Below, in pieces: positions 7,811-16,000 of a DNA stretch of 41,547 nt (the stretch's first letter is position 1; every line of letters starts with the position of its first letter). The stretch is from Candidatus Cloacimonadota bacterium (GTDB taxonomy: Bacteria; Cloacimonadota; Cloacimonadia; Cloacimonadales; Cloacimonadaceae), in contig JAJBAV010000025.1 of NCBI GenBank assembly GCA_020532085.1, positions 1 through 41,547 of the forward strand. Reading direction: 5' to 3'. Under the pieces are notes generated by a model. That model saw only the letters and a list, made by a program, of their open reading frames with translations. It was not told where the DNA came from and made no database searches. A program made the position numbers and the translations under genes.

Positions 7811-8479
7811 GTGGAAGAACTGCTGAGGCTTGACATAAAAAGCCTGTTTTACGGAGACAAGACCATCCTGCGTGACCTTGAGCTGAGCGTTTCCAAGGGC
7901 GAAAGGATCCTGATCGTGGGTGCCACCGGAGCGGGGAAAAGCTCGCTGCTGAAGACGCTCAACCTGATGAACCAAAGTTACGAGGGCCGCATCCTTTTGC
8001 AGGGAGAGGACCTGCGCGGATATGAGCCAGAGGTTTTGCGCAGCCGGATCTGCCTGGTGATGCAGGAACCTTTTCTGGAGCCGGGAACGGTGCAGGAAGC
8101 CCTGGACGCTCCACTGCACTACCACGCATTGCGCCACCGCGATCTGACCGGCCGGGACCAGCGGGTGAAAAACCTCTTCAAGAGCTTCCAACTGGGCTCA
8201 GAACTGATGGACCAGAGCAGCGAAAAGCTTTCCGGCGGGGAAAAACAGCGGGTGGCCCTGATCCGCGCTTTGCAGTTGAATCCCGAGGTGCTGCTGCTGG
8301 ATGAGATAAGCTCCGCCCTGGACCAGAAAACCTCCGCCATCATTTCTGACTGCGTTTTCAGCACCTATCCCGGAACGGTGATAGCGATCTCCCACGATCC
8401 GCTCTGGCAAGACCGCTGGCAGCGGATCTGGAGTCTGGAAGGCGGAACCCTCAAAGACAGGGTCCGAGGGAGGCAATAA
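7811..8479 (+). CDS. ABC transporter ATP-binding protein, FetA-like
   Basis: 222 residues from GTG 7811, selected because GGGAG lies six bases upstream and the ATPase domain begins at once (MEELLRLDI). Walker A is GATGAGKSS (about residues 37-45), the signature is LSGGE (140-144) and Walker B is LLLDE (161-165), followed by an SHD switch histidine. It is an energy-coupling subunit on the cytoplasmic face. The partner is the adjacent FetB/UPF0014-type permease, with the stop and start sharing one base (TAATG). In E. coli the FetA/FetB pair is linked to iron export and peroxide resistance; plant relatives are linked to aluminium tolerance. Substrate here is inferred only from the permease family. 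Confidence 0.88.
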   Translation: MEELLRLDIKSLFYGDKTILRDLELSVSKGERILIVGATGAGKSSLLKTLNLMNQSYEGRILLQGEDLRGYEPEVLRSRICLVMQEPFLEPGTVQEALDAPLHYHALRHRDLTGRDQRVKNLFKSFQLGSELMDQSSEKLSGGEKQRVALIRALQLNPEVLLLDEISSALDQKTSAIISDCVFSTYPGTVIAISHDPLWQDRWQRIWSLEGGTLKDRVRGRQ

Positions 8480-9246
8480 TGGATATCAGTTATCTGGGAC
8501 TCGGCCTGTCGGCGCTGCTACTGGTTTTTCCCCTGCTCATCTTCTGGCATCTGAAGCTGGACCTCAGCAAACAGCTGTTCACCTCCTTCGCCCGCATGAT
8601 CGTACAGCTGGCTGTGATCGGCCTGGTGCTGCAATTCATCTTTCAGCAAAAGAACCTCTGGCTCACCCTCCTGTGGATGCTGGTGATGATCACCAACGCC
8701 ATCTTCACCCTGCGGGGCCGGCTCAAATTTCAGCGCCGGTTGCTGCTGCCCGTTCTGATCATGGCTTTGGGCACAGCCAGCCTGGTGGTGATGCCCTGGG
8801 TGCTGCTGCTGGTGGTAAGGCCCCAACCCTTTTTTGATCCCACCTACGCCATCCCCATCTACGGCATGGTGCTGGGCAACAGCATGAACAGCTGCGCCCT
8901 GGCCCTTGAGCGCTTTGAAAGCGGCTTCAGCGACAATTGGCCAGCCTATTACACGCGGCTGAGCTTGGGCGCCAGCCTCTGGGAAGCGATACTGCCGGCC
9001 TTTAAAAAAGCGCTGCACGCCGCGCTGCTGCCGCAATTGCTCACCATTGCCTCGATCGGCGTGGTGAGCCTGCCCGGCATGATGTCGGGCCAGATCCTTG
9101 GCGGAGCTTCGCCCTTGGTGGCCATCAAATACCAGATGATGATCATGATCTGCATCTTCAGCGGAGTGACCCTCACGGATTATCTGGCCATCCGGATCTA
9201 TCTGAAACGCCGCTTCGACAAATACCACCTTCCCGTCGAAGGCTGA
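8479..9246 (+). CDS. ABC transporter permease, FetB/UPF0014 family
   Basis: 255 residues, close to the E. coli FetB length. It begins at ATG 8479 inside the stop codon of the ATPase gene, with GGGAGG upstream. About seven hydrophobic spans run through the protein. Conserved family segments are visible: an FARMIVQLAVIGLVLQFIF-like stretch near residues 36-55, GMVLGNSMNSCALALERF (about 131-148) and SLPGMMSGQILGGASPLVAIKYQ (about 194-216). With the preceding ATPase it should form an inner-membrane exporter, probably of iron or another metal by family analogy. No periplasmic binding protein is present, as expected for an exporter. Confidence 0.9.
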   Translation: MDISYLGLGLSALLLVFPLLIFWHLKLDLSKQLFTSFARMIVQLAVIGLVLQFIFQQKNLWLTLLWMLVMITNAIFTLRGRLKFQRRLLLPVLIMALGTASLVVMPWVLLLVVRPQPFFDPTYAIPIYGMVLGNSMNSCALALERFESGFSDNWPAYYTRLSLGASLWEAILPAFKKALHAALLPQLLTIASIGVVSLPGMMSGQILGGASPLVAIKYQMMIMICIFSGVTLTDYLAIRIYLKRRFDKYHLPVEG

Positions 9247-9264
9247 GCTTCACTGGCCTTTTTT
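9239..9264 (+). terminator. Weak terminator candidate after the FetB-like gene
   Basis: AAGGC (9239-9243) pairs with GCCTT (9256-9260) across a 12-base loop and runs into six T residues (9259-9264). The stem is only five pairs. Confidence 0.35.
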
Positions 9265-9328
9265 ACTGCCCGGAAACACCGCCAAACTGAAACCGGAAAA
9301 AGATTACGGGCATGGGCAACGAAAAACC

Positions 9329-9357
9329 TTGACAACAGAGCACGCTGCCTGAATGAG
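9329..9357 (+). promoter_or_regulatory. Candidate promoter for the lipoprotein operon
   Basis: TTGACA at 9329-9334, spacer of 17, AATGAG at 9352-9357. It lies 75 bases upstream of the chosen start codon at 9410. The position argues against the earlier in-frame ATG at 9354, which overlaps the would-be -10 hexamer. Confidence 0.3.
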
Positions 9358-9409
9358 TTTTCGCGGTGATAAATTTCCAAGTCCGCTCTGGCGGCAAGGA
9401 TCAAACAAT

Positions 9410-10951
9410 ATGAGAAGATGCCTCTATGCCATGATGGGCCTGATGCTGCTGCTCGGCGCCTGCGACATCAACCTGAAACCGCAGCTGCCGGATTGGGACG
9501 TGGACCTTACCCTGCCGCTGCTGAACGAGCGTTTTCTGGTTTCCGAGCTGGTGGACAGCGTGAACGTGGTTATCGGCGAAGACGACGTGCTAACCATCAC
9601 CGCCACAGGCGAGGCCTCCACTCCCGATTTCGGCGAAGTGAATTTCACTCCCGACATCGTTTTGGAAAACCTGCCGCTGCTTTCCGGGATCGACATCCAG
9701 ACCACGGTGCCGCTGGTTGACCCCACCGGCACGGTGTTCATTGCCTACGGCCATCTGGAGCAGGGACACCTGGATTTCAACATCAACCTGAACGACCCCG
9801 TCAATTCCAGCGTGACCTTGATCCTGCCGGACATCACCACTCCCACGGGCGGGCCCCTCACCATCAACAGCAATGACAACCCGAACTGGCAGTCCGTGAA
9901 CCTGAAAGGCTGCCAGGTGGGCGTGGAGAATTCGGGCCAGATCCTCGACCTGCTGCAGGTGCATCTCATCATCGAGTCGAATCAGCCGGACGGCACGCCG
10001 CTGGGCACCGGGGGCATCCGCATCAACACCCAACTCGGCAGCGACTATTTCCAGGGCTATCTCTACAACTATGTGCGCGCCATCGACGGCACCTACGCCT
10101 CCATCGACATCGATTACCCCGAGAATTTTGAGGAGGCGGTGATCCTGCAGGAAGCGAAAGTGAGCCTGCAACTCACCAACGAAGTGGGTTTCGGCGCCAC
10201 CTTCCACGGCCAGATCCACGCCGTGAACGCCCAGACCGGCCAGGAACGCTGGGTGGACGTTTTGGACGATGCCGGCCAGCCCTTTTTCGTTTATCCCGCG
10301 GAAACGAGCGGGCCGGTGATCACCGCGCTCAGCTTCTCCAACGGCATCAGCGAGGTGCTGCAGATCATGCCCAGCCGAGTGGAACTGGTGAACGGATATC
10401 TGCTCATCAATGGCGGCCACGACGGCACTCCCGGTTTTGTGAGGGAAACTGAGAGGATACATTGCCTGTATCAGGTTGACCTGCCCTGCCACTTTGTGCT
10501 GAACGAATACGTCTTCACCATGCCCACGCCCACCCAGATCTCCGTCTCCGCCGAAACCCAAAGCCAGATCCTGAACCGGTTGCTGGCCGCCAACCTTACC
10601 GTGGAGGCCACCAACCACATTCCGGTGGGCGCCACCGCCACCCTCTATGTGGGCAACTCCGAGCTGATCGATCCCGCCGATCCAGCCAGCTACAGCTTTG
10701 CCAAGCAGGTAACCCTGCACTCCTCGGAATATGAGGGACCGGAAGTGAACGCGGACGGAGAACAGCTGATCAACCTGGCGCTGAGTTCGGATGAGCTGGA
10801 GGTGTTCGGGCATCCCGAGGTTTACGTGCTGGCCTCGCTGAGCCTGGAGCCCAGCGTGGGTTCCGTGGTCATCCACGCCTCGCCGGCCGACTACATACAG
10901 ATCCGGGGCATGCTCACGGCGAAAGTTCATGTTTCGGAGGACCTGCTGTGA
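9410..10951 (+). CDS. Lipoprotein of unknown function, beta-rich
   Basis: 513 residues. ATG 9410 is chosen over 9353 because AAGGA precedes it and the protein then has a textbook lipoprotein signal: MRRCLYAMMGLMLLLGAC, lipobox L-G-A-C with Cys18 as the lipidation site. The mature part begins with an LPDWDVDLTLPLL motif and continues as a low-charge, beta-strand-rich protein without recognised catalytic motifs. I recall similar N-termini in lipoproteins of FCB-group bacteria, but cannot name a family. Residue 19 is Asp, which in E. coli would retain the protein in the inner membrane; the rule may not apply here. Its stop overlaps the next start by four bases, so it is translationally coupled to a predicted barrel protein, suggesting the two act together at the outer membrane. 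Confidence 0.8.
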   Translation: MRRCLYAMMGLMLLLGACDINLKPQLPDWDVDLTLPLLNERFLVSELVDSVNVVIGEDDVLTITATGEASTPDFGEVNFTPDIVLENLPLLSGIDIQTTVPLVDPTGTVFIAYGHLEQGHLDFNINLNDPVNSSVTLILPDITTPTGGPLTINSNDNPNWQSVNLKGCQVGVENSGQILDLLQVHLIIESNQPDGTPLGTGGIRINTQLGSDYFQGYLYNYVRAIDGTYASIDIDYPENFEEAVILQEAKVSLQLTNEVGFGATFHGQIHAVNAQTGQERWVDVLDDAGQPFFVYPAETSGPVITALSFSNGISEVLQIMPSRVELVNGYLLINGGHDGTPGFVRETERIHCLYQVDLPCHFVLNEYVFTMPTPTQISVSAETQSQILNRLLAANLTVEATNHIPVGATATLYVGNSELIDPADPASYSFAKQVTLHSSEYEGPEVNADGEQLINLALSSDELEVFGHPEVYVLASLSLEPSVGSVVIHASPADYIQIRGMLTAKVHVSEDLL

Positions 10952-12207
10952 AAAAGCTGATCTTCCTGGCCGCCCTGCTGGCTTGCCTCACGCTGCTTCC
11001 CGCCACCACCTTCACCTCCAAATCGCTGCTCTTTTCGGACAGCTACATGCTCCGCGCCCGCGGCTGCGACGCCAACTATTGGAACCCCGCCCTGCTTAAC
11101 AAGGAAGATGGTGACATCTGGATCCCGGTGCTGAATCTGGGCATCTTTGCCGGCAACAACTCCATCGACGTGAATCTATACAACTTCGTGACCAGCGAGG
11201 AATACCTCGACGACGCGGATAAACAGCGGATCCTGGACGCCATCGACGAACGCGTGGCCCTCAGCGTGGGCGGGCAGGTGGCGCTGTTCGGCTTCACCAT
11301 GGGTAACGTGGCCCTCAGCAGTTCCGTGCATGTGGGCGCCAAGGCCGCTTTCGACGAGAAGTATCTGGAACTGCTGCTCTACGGCAACGGCGATGGCAGC
11401 GAGGTCTTCGAGTTTTCCCGCGAGGACAACTACGCGGAAGCGCTGAGCTATCTGGACCTCACCGTGGGGGTGGGCGACATCCGGCTACCCCTGCCGGAAT
11501 CCATCCCGGACATCGACCTCGGCTTTGCCGTGAGCGCGCTGGGCGGGCTTGGCAACACCACCACCAAAAATTTCGAGGGCCGCCTCTCCGCCAATCTGGA
11601 CGGCCTCACCGTGCATCAGGACGTAACCCAACTGGCCAGCGCCGGAGGTTATGGCGCCAAGGGACTCATAGGCCTCCACAGCGAGCCGGTGACCAACCTC
11701 CACGTGGGCGTAACCTTGGACAACATCCTCGGCTTCATCAAATGGGGGCTGGTGCGCGAGGAATTCAGCTATCACTTTGCCGCAGACAGCCTTTACGCGC
11801 TGGATCTGCTGGACGGTACCGAGGGCCTCTACACCTCGTCTTACGAACAGATGAAGGCCGATCCCTTCACCACCAACATCCCCATGGAAATGCGCCTCGC
11901 CGCGATGTTCAAAACCAAACAGATATCTCTCTCAGCCGATTACATCCAGGGTTTCGGCGATTCCGCCGAGATCAGCCGCCAGGGCCGTTTCGCCCTCGGC
12001 GCTGAACTGAGGCCCATCCCCATCCTCTCTTTCTTCCTGGGTTACGGCTCGCCCAATGATTCATATCCCTGGCGCACCTCCCTCGGCATCGGACTGAACT
12101 TCAAAGTGATCGAATTCGGACTGGGGTTTCAGTCCATCGAACAGTTTTATCCCGGATTTTCCACCAAGGGGCTGGCCGTTGCCACCTATTTCAACATAAG
12201 GACCTGA
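10948..12207 (+). CDS. Predicted outer-membrane beta-barrel protein, DUF5723-like
   Basis: 419 residues from GTG 10948, with GGAGG seven bases upstream and a GTGA overlap with the lipoprotein gene. The signal peptide is about residues 1-19 (MKKLIFLAALLACLTLLPA). The rest alternates short amphipathic strands, contains RARGCDANYWNPALL near the N-terminus and ends with strand-like segments up to a terminal TYFNIRT. The N-terminal NPA-type motif is typical of FadL/PorV-like and DUF5723-like barrels, which I offer as a resemblance, not a proven match. Probably an outer-membrane protein that partners the upstream lipoprotein. No transport motif is seen. Confidence 0.75.
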   Translation: MKKLIFLAALLACLTLLPATTFTSKSLLFSDSYMLRARGCDANYWNPALLNKEDGDIWIPVLNLGIFAGNNSIDVNLYNFVTSEEYLDDADKQRILDAIDERVALSVGGQVALFGFTMGNVALSSSVHVGAKAAFDEKYLELLLYGNGDGSEVFEFSREDNYAEALSYLDLTVGVGDIRLPLPESIPDIDLGFAVSALGGLGNTTTKNFEGRLSANLDGLTVHQDVTQLASAGGYGAKGLIGLHSEPVTNLHVGVTLDNILGFIKWGLVREEFSYHFAADSLYALDLLDGTEGLYTSSYEQMKADPFTTNIPMEMRLAAMFKTKQISLSADYIQGFGDSAEISRQGRFALGAELRPIPILSFFLGYGSPNDSYPWRTSLGIGLNFKVIEFGLGFQSIEQFYPGFSTKGLAVATYFNIRT

Positions 12208-12209
12208 AC

Positions 12210-14210
12210 CTGACCTACGCTGTCATCATCCTGGTGGCCCTGCTGCTGGCGGGCTATTACTACTGGCGCACCCGCCCGGAGCTTTCCCGCGGCCGGCGCT
12301 GGCTGCTCTTCCTGCTCCGTTTCATCAGCCTGGCTGTGTTGCTGCTGTTGCTGCTCAGCCCCATTCTGTATTACCTCCGCTCCCTGAGCGAAAAACAGCA
12401 GGTTCTGGTGCTCACGGATGTCTCCGCCAGCATGGACCTCAGCGGCCCCGCCACGGGGGCCAAAAAGGACTGGCTGAGCGCTCCGGGCAAGGAACTGGCC
12501 GACAAATTCGCCGCCGCCGGCTACGAACTGCATCACTACGATTTTGCCACCGGACTGGAGCCTGATCGGGACAACACCCTGCTGGCCCCGGCTTTGGCGA
12601 AACTGGCCAAAGAGCACGATTTCAGCCGGGTGAAAGGAGTGGTACTGCTTTCGGACGGCTGGCTGCGCGACGCTTCCCTGCAGCAGGTGAAGCAGCTTGG
12701 CAGTCCCTTTTACGCCCTCGCCGACACCATGGCGCCCCAAACGGCGGATTTGAGCGTCACTCGCAGCATCACCAACCGCCAGGCCTACCGTAACGAGCCC
12801 ACCCTCATTCGCGCCGAAGTCAATTCCGCCAACTACAACGGCCCCGCCACCGTGAAGCTCTGGCAGGGCAATTCCCTGCTCGGCAGCCAAAGCGTGCAGC
12901 TGAAAAGCGGCGTCTCCGCGAACGTGGATTTCACCCACCGCTTTGCCCAAACCGGCTTCTTCCCCTTCCGGGTGGAGGTCGTGGCCGCCGGCCTGGGCGA
13001 ACGCTCCCAAAACAACAACAGCTGGCCGGGCGCCATCGAGGTCCTCAGCGACAAACAGCGCGTGGTGGTGCTCTCCGACAGCCCCGCCTGGGACAACAAG
13101 TTCACCCTGGACGCCATCGCCGCCAATCCCCGCTGGTCTGCCTCGCATTACCGGATCCAGGGCGGCCGGGCCTATGCCGGGGAAGCAGCGGCCGGAAACC
13201 TGCCCGCGCAGAATCTTGCCGCGTTGGTACTGATCAACAACGGCAGCCTCCAGCTGAGCGGAAACCTGCTCACTTACGTGACTTCCGCCCACAAACGCGG
13301 CGTGGGCATCCTCTGGCAGGGCCTGCCGCTGCCGGAACTGGCCTCGGTTTTGCCCCTGCAGAGGTCCAACATCACAGCTTCCTATCAGGGATTTCTCGCC
13401 CTCTCTCCGGCCGCGGCCAAATATCCCATGCTCAGTTTCGACGCCGCGGAACTCAGGAACGTTCCACCCCTTGATTATTACTACGTTACGGCCTCCCCGA
13501 GGGCGGAAGTGCTGGGCAGCATCGACAACGCCCAAAACTCCCCCGCCATTGCCGTAAGCACCTCAGGCGGCGCCAAAACCCTCGCCCTGGCTTTTCTCAA
13601 CCTTTGGAAATGGCAGCTCCAAAGCGCCGCCGGCGGCTACCAGAAACTGCTGGCAGACGCCATCACCTGGCTGGCCAACACCTCACCGAGCGGCTACGAG
13701 GCCATCCACAACGGCAGCTATTTCCTGGGTGAGGAGATCAACCTTCGCCTCCGCGCCCAGGACGATATCCGCGCCCTGCGCCTGGACCTCAATCCCCAGC
13801 TATTGGTCTCTGACGTTTCCGGGAAAGAGGTTTTTCGCGATTACCTTACCCAAAGCGAGGGGGAATACTCCGCCCGCTTCAGCCTGGACAAGGCAGGAGC
13901 TTACAGCTTCCAGATCACGGACAAGGTGAGTGGTGAAAAAAGCGATGGACGCTTCAACGTGGCCAATTCCTCCATCGAATCCCGCGATTTCGATTTCAAC
14001 CTCCCCCTGCTCTCCTGGCTGGCCTCGGACACCGGCGGGAAACTGCTAAGTCCCGCTTCCCTGAAAGAGTTCCAGCCTCTGCCTGCCCAAACCAAAACCC
14101 TCGACCAGCGCTCAGACATCCCCCTCTACCGCAAGTGGTGGGTGCTGGCCGCCTTCATCCTCTCCTTCTGCCTGGAACTCTTTTTCCGCCGCAGATGGGG
14201 ATTGCTCTGA
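12210..14210 (+). CDS. VWA-domain inner-membrane protein (BatA-like N-terminus)
   Basis: 666 residues if translation starts at CTG 12210; the first standard start is GTG 12234 (658 residues). CTG is preferred because AAGGA lies seven bases upstream and only then is the first membrane span complete. Two spans at the N-terminus flank a short basic loop, a third lies at the C-terminus (WWVLAAFILSFCLELFF). After the second span comes VLVLTDVSASMDLS with the D-x-S-x-S metal-binding (MIDAS) motif of von Willebrand A domains, then GVVLLSDG. The middle resembles the glutamine-amidotransferase-like and Ig-like regions of large BatA-type proteins. The domains probably face the periplasm. It follows the barrel gene with a two-base gap, so the trio is likely one operon. 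Role unknown; scaffold or sensor is possible. Confidence 0.8.
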   Translation: MTYAVIILVALLLAGYYYWRTRPELSRGRRWLLFLLRFISLAVLLLLLLSPILYYLRSLSEKQQVLVLTDVSASMDLSGPATGAKKDWLSAPGKELADKFAAAGYELHHYDFATGLEPDRDNTLLAPALAKLAKEHDFSRVKGVVLLSDGWLRDASLQQVKQLGSPFYALADTMAPQTADLSVTRSITNRQAYRNEPTLIRAEVNSANYNGPATVKLWQGNSLLGSQSVQLKSGVSANVDFTHRFAQTGFFPFRVEVVAAGLGERSQNNNSWPGAIEVLSDKQRVVVLSDSPAWDNKFTLDAIAANPRWSASHYRIQGGRAYAGEAAAGNLPAQNLAALVLINNGSLQLSGNLLTYVTSAHKRGVGILWQGLPLPELASVLPLQRSNITASYQGFLALSPAAAKYPMLSFDAAELRNVPPLDYYYVTASPRAEVLGSIDNAQNSPAIAVSTSGGAKTLALAFLNLWKWQLQSAAGGYQKLLADAITWLANTSPSGYEAIHNGSYFLGEEINLRLRAQDDIRALRLDLNPQLLVSDVSGKEVFRDYLTQSEGEYSARFSLDKAGAYSFQITDKVSGEKSDGRFNVANSSIESRDFDFNLPLLSWLASDTGGKLLSPASLKEFQPLPAQTKTLDQRSDIPLYRKWWVLAAFILSFCLELFFRRRWGLL

Positions 14211-14347
14211 CTTCGGGACTGGCGACGGATTCCATCTTTTCCCTACGCGATTTCTTCCTCCTTTTGTAACACAGAGACGGGGAGACACAGAGGCACAGAG
14301 GGGAGTGAGGTGGTTGCGGCATGCATGTCCGGCTGCCTCACGGGAGT

Positions 14348-14384
14348 CACGGACGTCCCGTCCGTGAAGCCCTGCAGGGGGCTT
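14348..14384. repeat. Pair of adjacent hairpins between convergent operons
   Basis: The first stem has eight perfect pairs with a three-base loop (CACGGACG, TCC, CGTCCGTG). The second has six pairs (AAGCCC, GGGCTT) and starts on the next base. They sit between the VWA gene and the GNAT gene, which converge. Possible bidirectional terminator. Confidence 0.5.
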
Positions 14385-14600
14385 GTTGTTCTTTTCTGAA
14401 AGGACTTTCGGGCCTTGGCTTGGGGTTCTCGCGGACGAGCGCGGCTGGTTCGTGGGGTGAATGATGTGGACGTCTGTCACTCGATGTTTTGCGGTTGGCG
14501 GGGAGGTCCGCCACCCCTGCTGACTTCTGGAGTCGACGCTCCTGCGTTGCTCGATTCCAGCCGAGGTTTAACCCTTTCTCCCTTTTCCGCTAGAAAACCC

Positions 14601-14624
14601 TGTTTATCTGTTTATCTGTTTATC
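14601..14624. repeat. 8-bp tandem repeat, three copies
   Basis: TGTTTATC occurs three times in direct succession and is followed by a partial TGT. Located just after the stop of the minus-strand GNAT gene. Confidence 0.8.
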
Positions 14625-14636
14625 TGTAAAGCCCTT

Positions 14637-15059
14637 TCATCCCCTCCTGATCATCACGACATAGCCCTCGAGGTCGCTGAAGCCGCAGGAGGAGTAGAGA
14701 TGGCGCGCGGCGGCGTTGGTGGTGTGAACTTCCAGTTTGGCCTGCCAGCCGTGGTCGCGGGCCACGGAAATGGCCTCCTCCAGCAAGGCGCGGCCGATGC
14801 CCCGGTTCTGAAACTCGGGCGCCACCGCCATGTGGTGGATGTAGAGCCTGCGAAAATCGTGGCTGAGCCAGGCGGTCCCGGCCAAAAAATCATCCATCCA
14901 GGCCAGAAGCATGGTGCCGCCGTGCTCGAGGTTGTGCTGCACGGCCTCGAAGCTGTCAGCCCGGGCGGGATTGCTGATCCCCGTCTCGTGCCAGATGGCG
15001 GTGATACGCTCGAACAGCTCGGGCTCAAGCTGGCGGCAGTGGCGGAGGGCAAGGCTCAT
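14637..15059 (-). CDS. GNAT-family N-acetyltransferase
   Basis: 140 residues. The GNAT fold is visible from residue 3 to the end, with LYIHHMAVAPEFQNRGIGRALLEEA (about 72-96) holding the acetyl-CoA-binding Q/R-x-x-G-x-G/A motif and a final segment AAARHLYSSCGFSDLEGYVVM typical of the family C-terminus. It transfers an acetyl group from acetyl-CoA to an unknown amine substrate in the cytosol. The start ATG 15059 overlaps the stop of the upstream DUF4340-like gene by four bases, so it is the last gene of the six-gene exporter operon. It may modify the exported substrate or a component, or may be an unrelated passenger. Confidence 0.88.
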   Translation of the reverse strand: MSLALRHCRQLEPELFERITAIWHETGISNPARADSFEAVQHNLEHGGTMLLAWMDDFLAGTAWLSHDFRRLYIHHMAVAPEFQNRGIGRALLEEAISVARDHGWQAKLEVHTTNAAARHLYSSCGFSDLEGYVVMIRRG

Positions 15060-16000
15060 AAGCCGGGCGGATCGCCCTCCACAGCCCTGAACAGCGCGGC
15101 GTTGCGGGTGAAGCGGAACACGGTGTCGAACAGCACCACAAAATAGCTGTCCGGATAGCGGTCGATCTTGAGCAGGTAGTTCCCGTCCTCCCAGGCGTGG
15201 AAGCTGATCTTCACCCGGGAATTGTCACTCAGCATCAGCTCTACTTCGCATTCCGGGGCGGGAACGGCAGAGGCCGGGGGCAGGGTGTCGCCGCTGAGCA
15301 TGGTGTTTGAACCCAAGTGGGAAAGGGCGTTCAGCAGTTTCCCCATCACCAGGTTACCCGGCGGAACGTCGAAATCCTCCAGTTTGTCCTTAAAGTGCCA
15401 GATGTTGCCGTCGCGGGTGAGTTCATAGCTGTTTTGCGGGTGTTTCACCCTGATGCTGAGCAGCTGGTCGGAAAACAGGCTGAGGGCGTAGGGCGAGCGC
15501 CAGGATTCCAGCTTGGGTCCGTAGAACGAGTTCACCTTGCTTCTGATCTGGAAAACCTCGTTGTCGCCGGCAAAGCAAAAATAATCGAAGGGATTGCCCA
15601 GATCGCTGAACCAGACTTCGCGCAGCAGCTTGTTTCGGGCGTCGAACGCCTTTATCCGCAGCGCCTTGTCTTTGGTGAGGCGATATTGCTGAAGGGCCTC
15701 TTTGCCCGCGGCGAGTGGCTCGGTGGAATACTGCTTCAGGATCACGTCCCGCATGAACAGCTGGAAATGGCCTTCCTCTATGCCCCAGTTCACGGGCCGG
15801 GTGATGCGCCAGCTTCCGTTCTCACGCTTGAAGGCGATGCTGGTGTCCGGGCTGGCGATCTCGATGGCGGCCACGGCCGTGCTGTCGGCACTGAATATGG
15901 CCTTGCTGCTCTCCCGGTCGCGGCGGGTGAACAGCAGCGCGGCCACCACTGCGAGCAGCAGCAAAAAGACGGCCAGCAAATAGATCTTGCTCCTTTTCAC
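15056..16000 (-). CDS. DUF4340-like membrane-anchored protein
   Basis: 314 residues. One N-terminal membrane anchor (MKRSKIYLLAVFLLLLAVVAALLF) is followed by a periplasmic region with W-R-I-T-R-P-V and EVWFSDLGNPFDYFCFAGD-like segments that fit DUF4340. Proteins of this type are usually encoded directly after a GldG-like gene in ABC-2 type systems, as here. The stop and start codons overlap by four bases on both sides (15997-16000 and 15056-15059), so translation is tightly coupled. The function of the family is not established; a periplasmic accessory to the transporter is inferred from position. Confidence 0.8.
   Translation of the reverse strand: MKRSKIYLLAVFLLLLAVVAALLFTRRDRESSKAIFSADSTAVAAIEIASPDTSIAFKRENGSWRITRPVNWGIEEGHFQLFMRDVILKQYSTEPLAAGKEALQQYRLTKDKALRIKAFDARNKLLREVWFSDLGNPFDYFCFAGDNEVFQIRSKVNSFYGPKLESWRSPYALSLFSDQLLSIRVKHPQNSYELTRDGNIWHFKDKLEDFDVPPGNLVMGKLLNALSHLGSNTMLSGDTLPPASAVPAPECEVELMLSDNSRVKISFHAWEDGNYLLKIDRYPDSYFVVLFDTVFRFTRNAALFRAVEGDPPGL

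Larger units (their letters stand above)
14211..14636. other. Convergent intergenic region with hairpins and short repeats
   Basis: Three CACAGAG copies lie at 14270-14300. Two adjacent hairpins follow: CACGGACG/CGTCCGTG (14348-14366) and AAGCCC/GGGCTT (14367-14384). An 8-bp tandem repeat is listed separately. No gene is convincing; the open frames entering from either side have no family content. The hairpins may end transcription from one or both flanking operons, although T-runs are weak. Confidence 0.5.

Noticed and set aside
12186-13535. 449-codon minus-strand open frame across the VWA gene
   Set aside because: Antisense shadow of a gene with clear membrane spans and a VWA motif.
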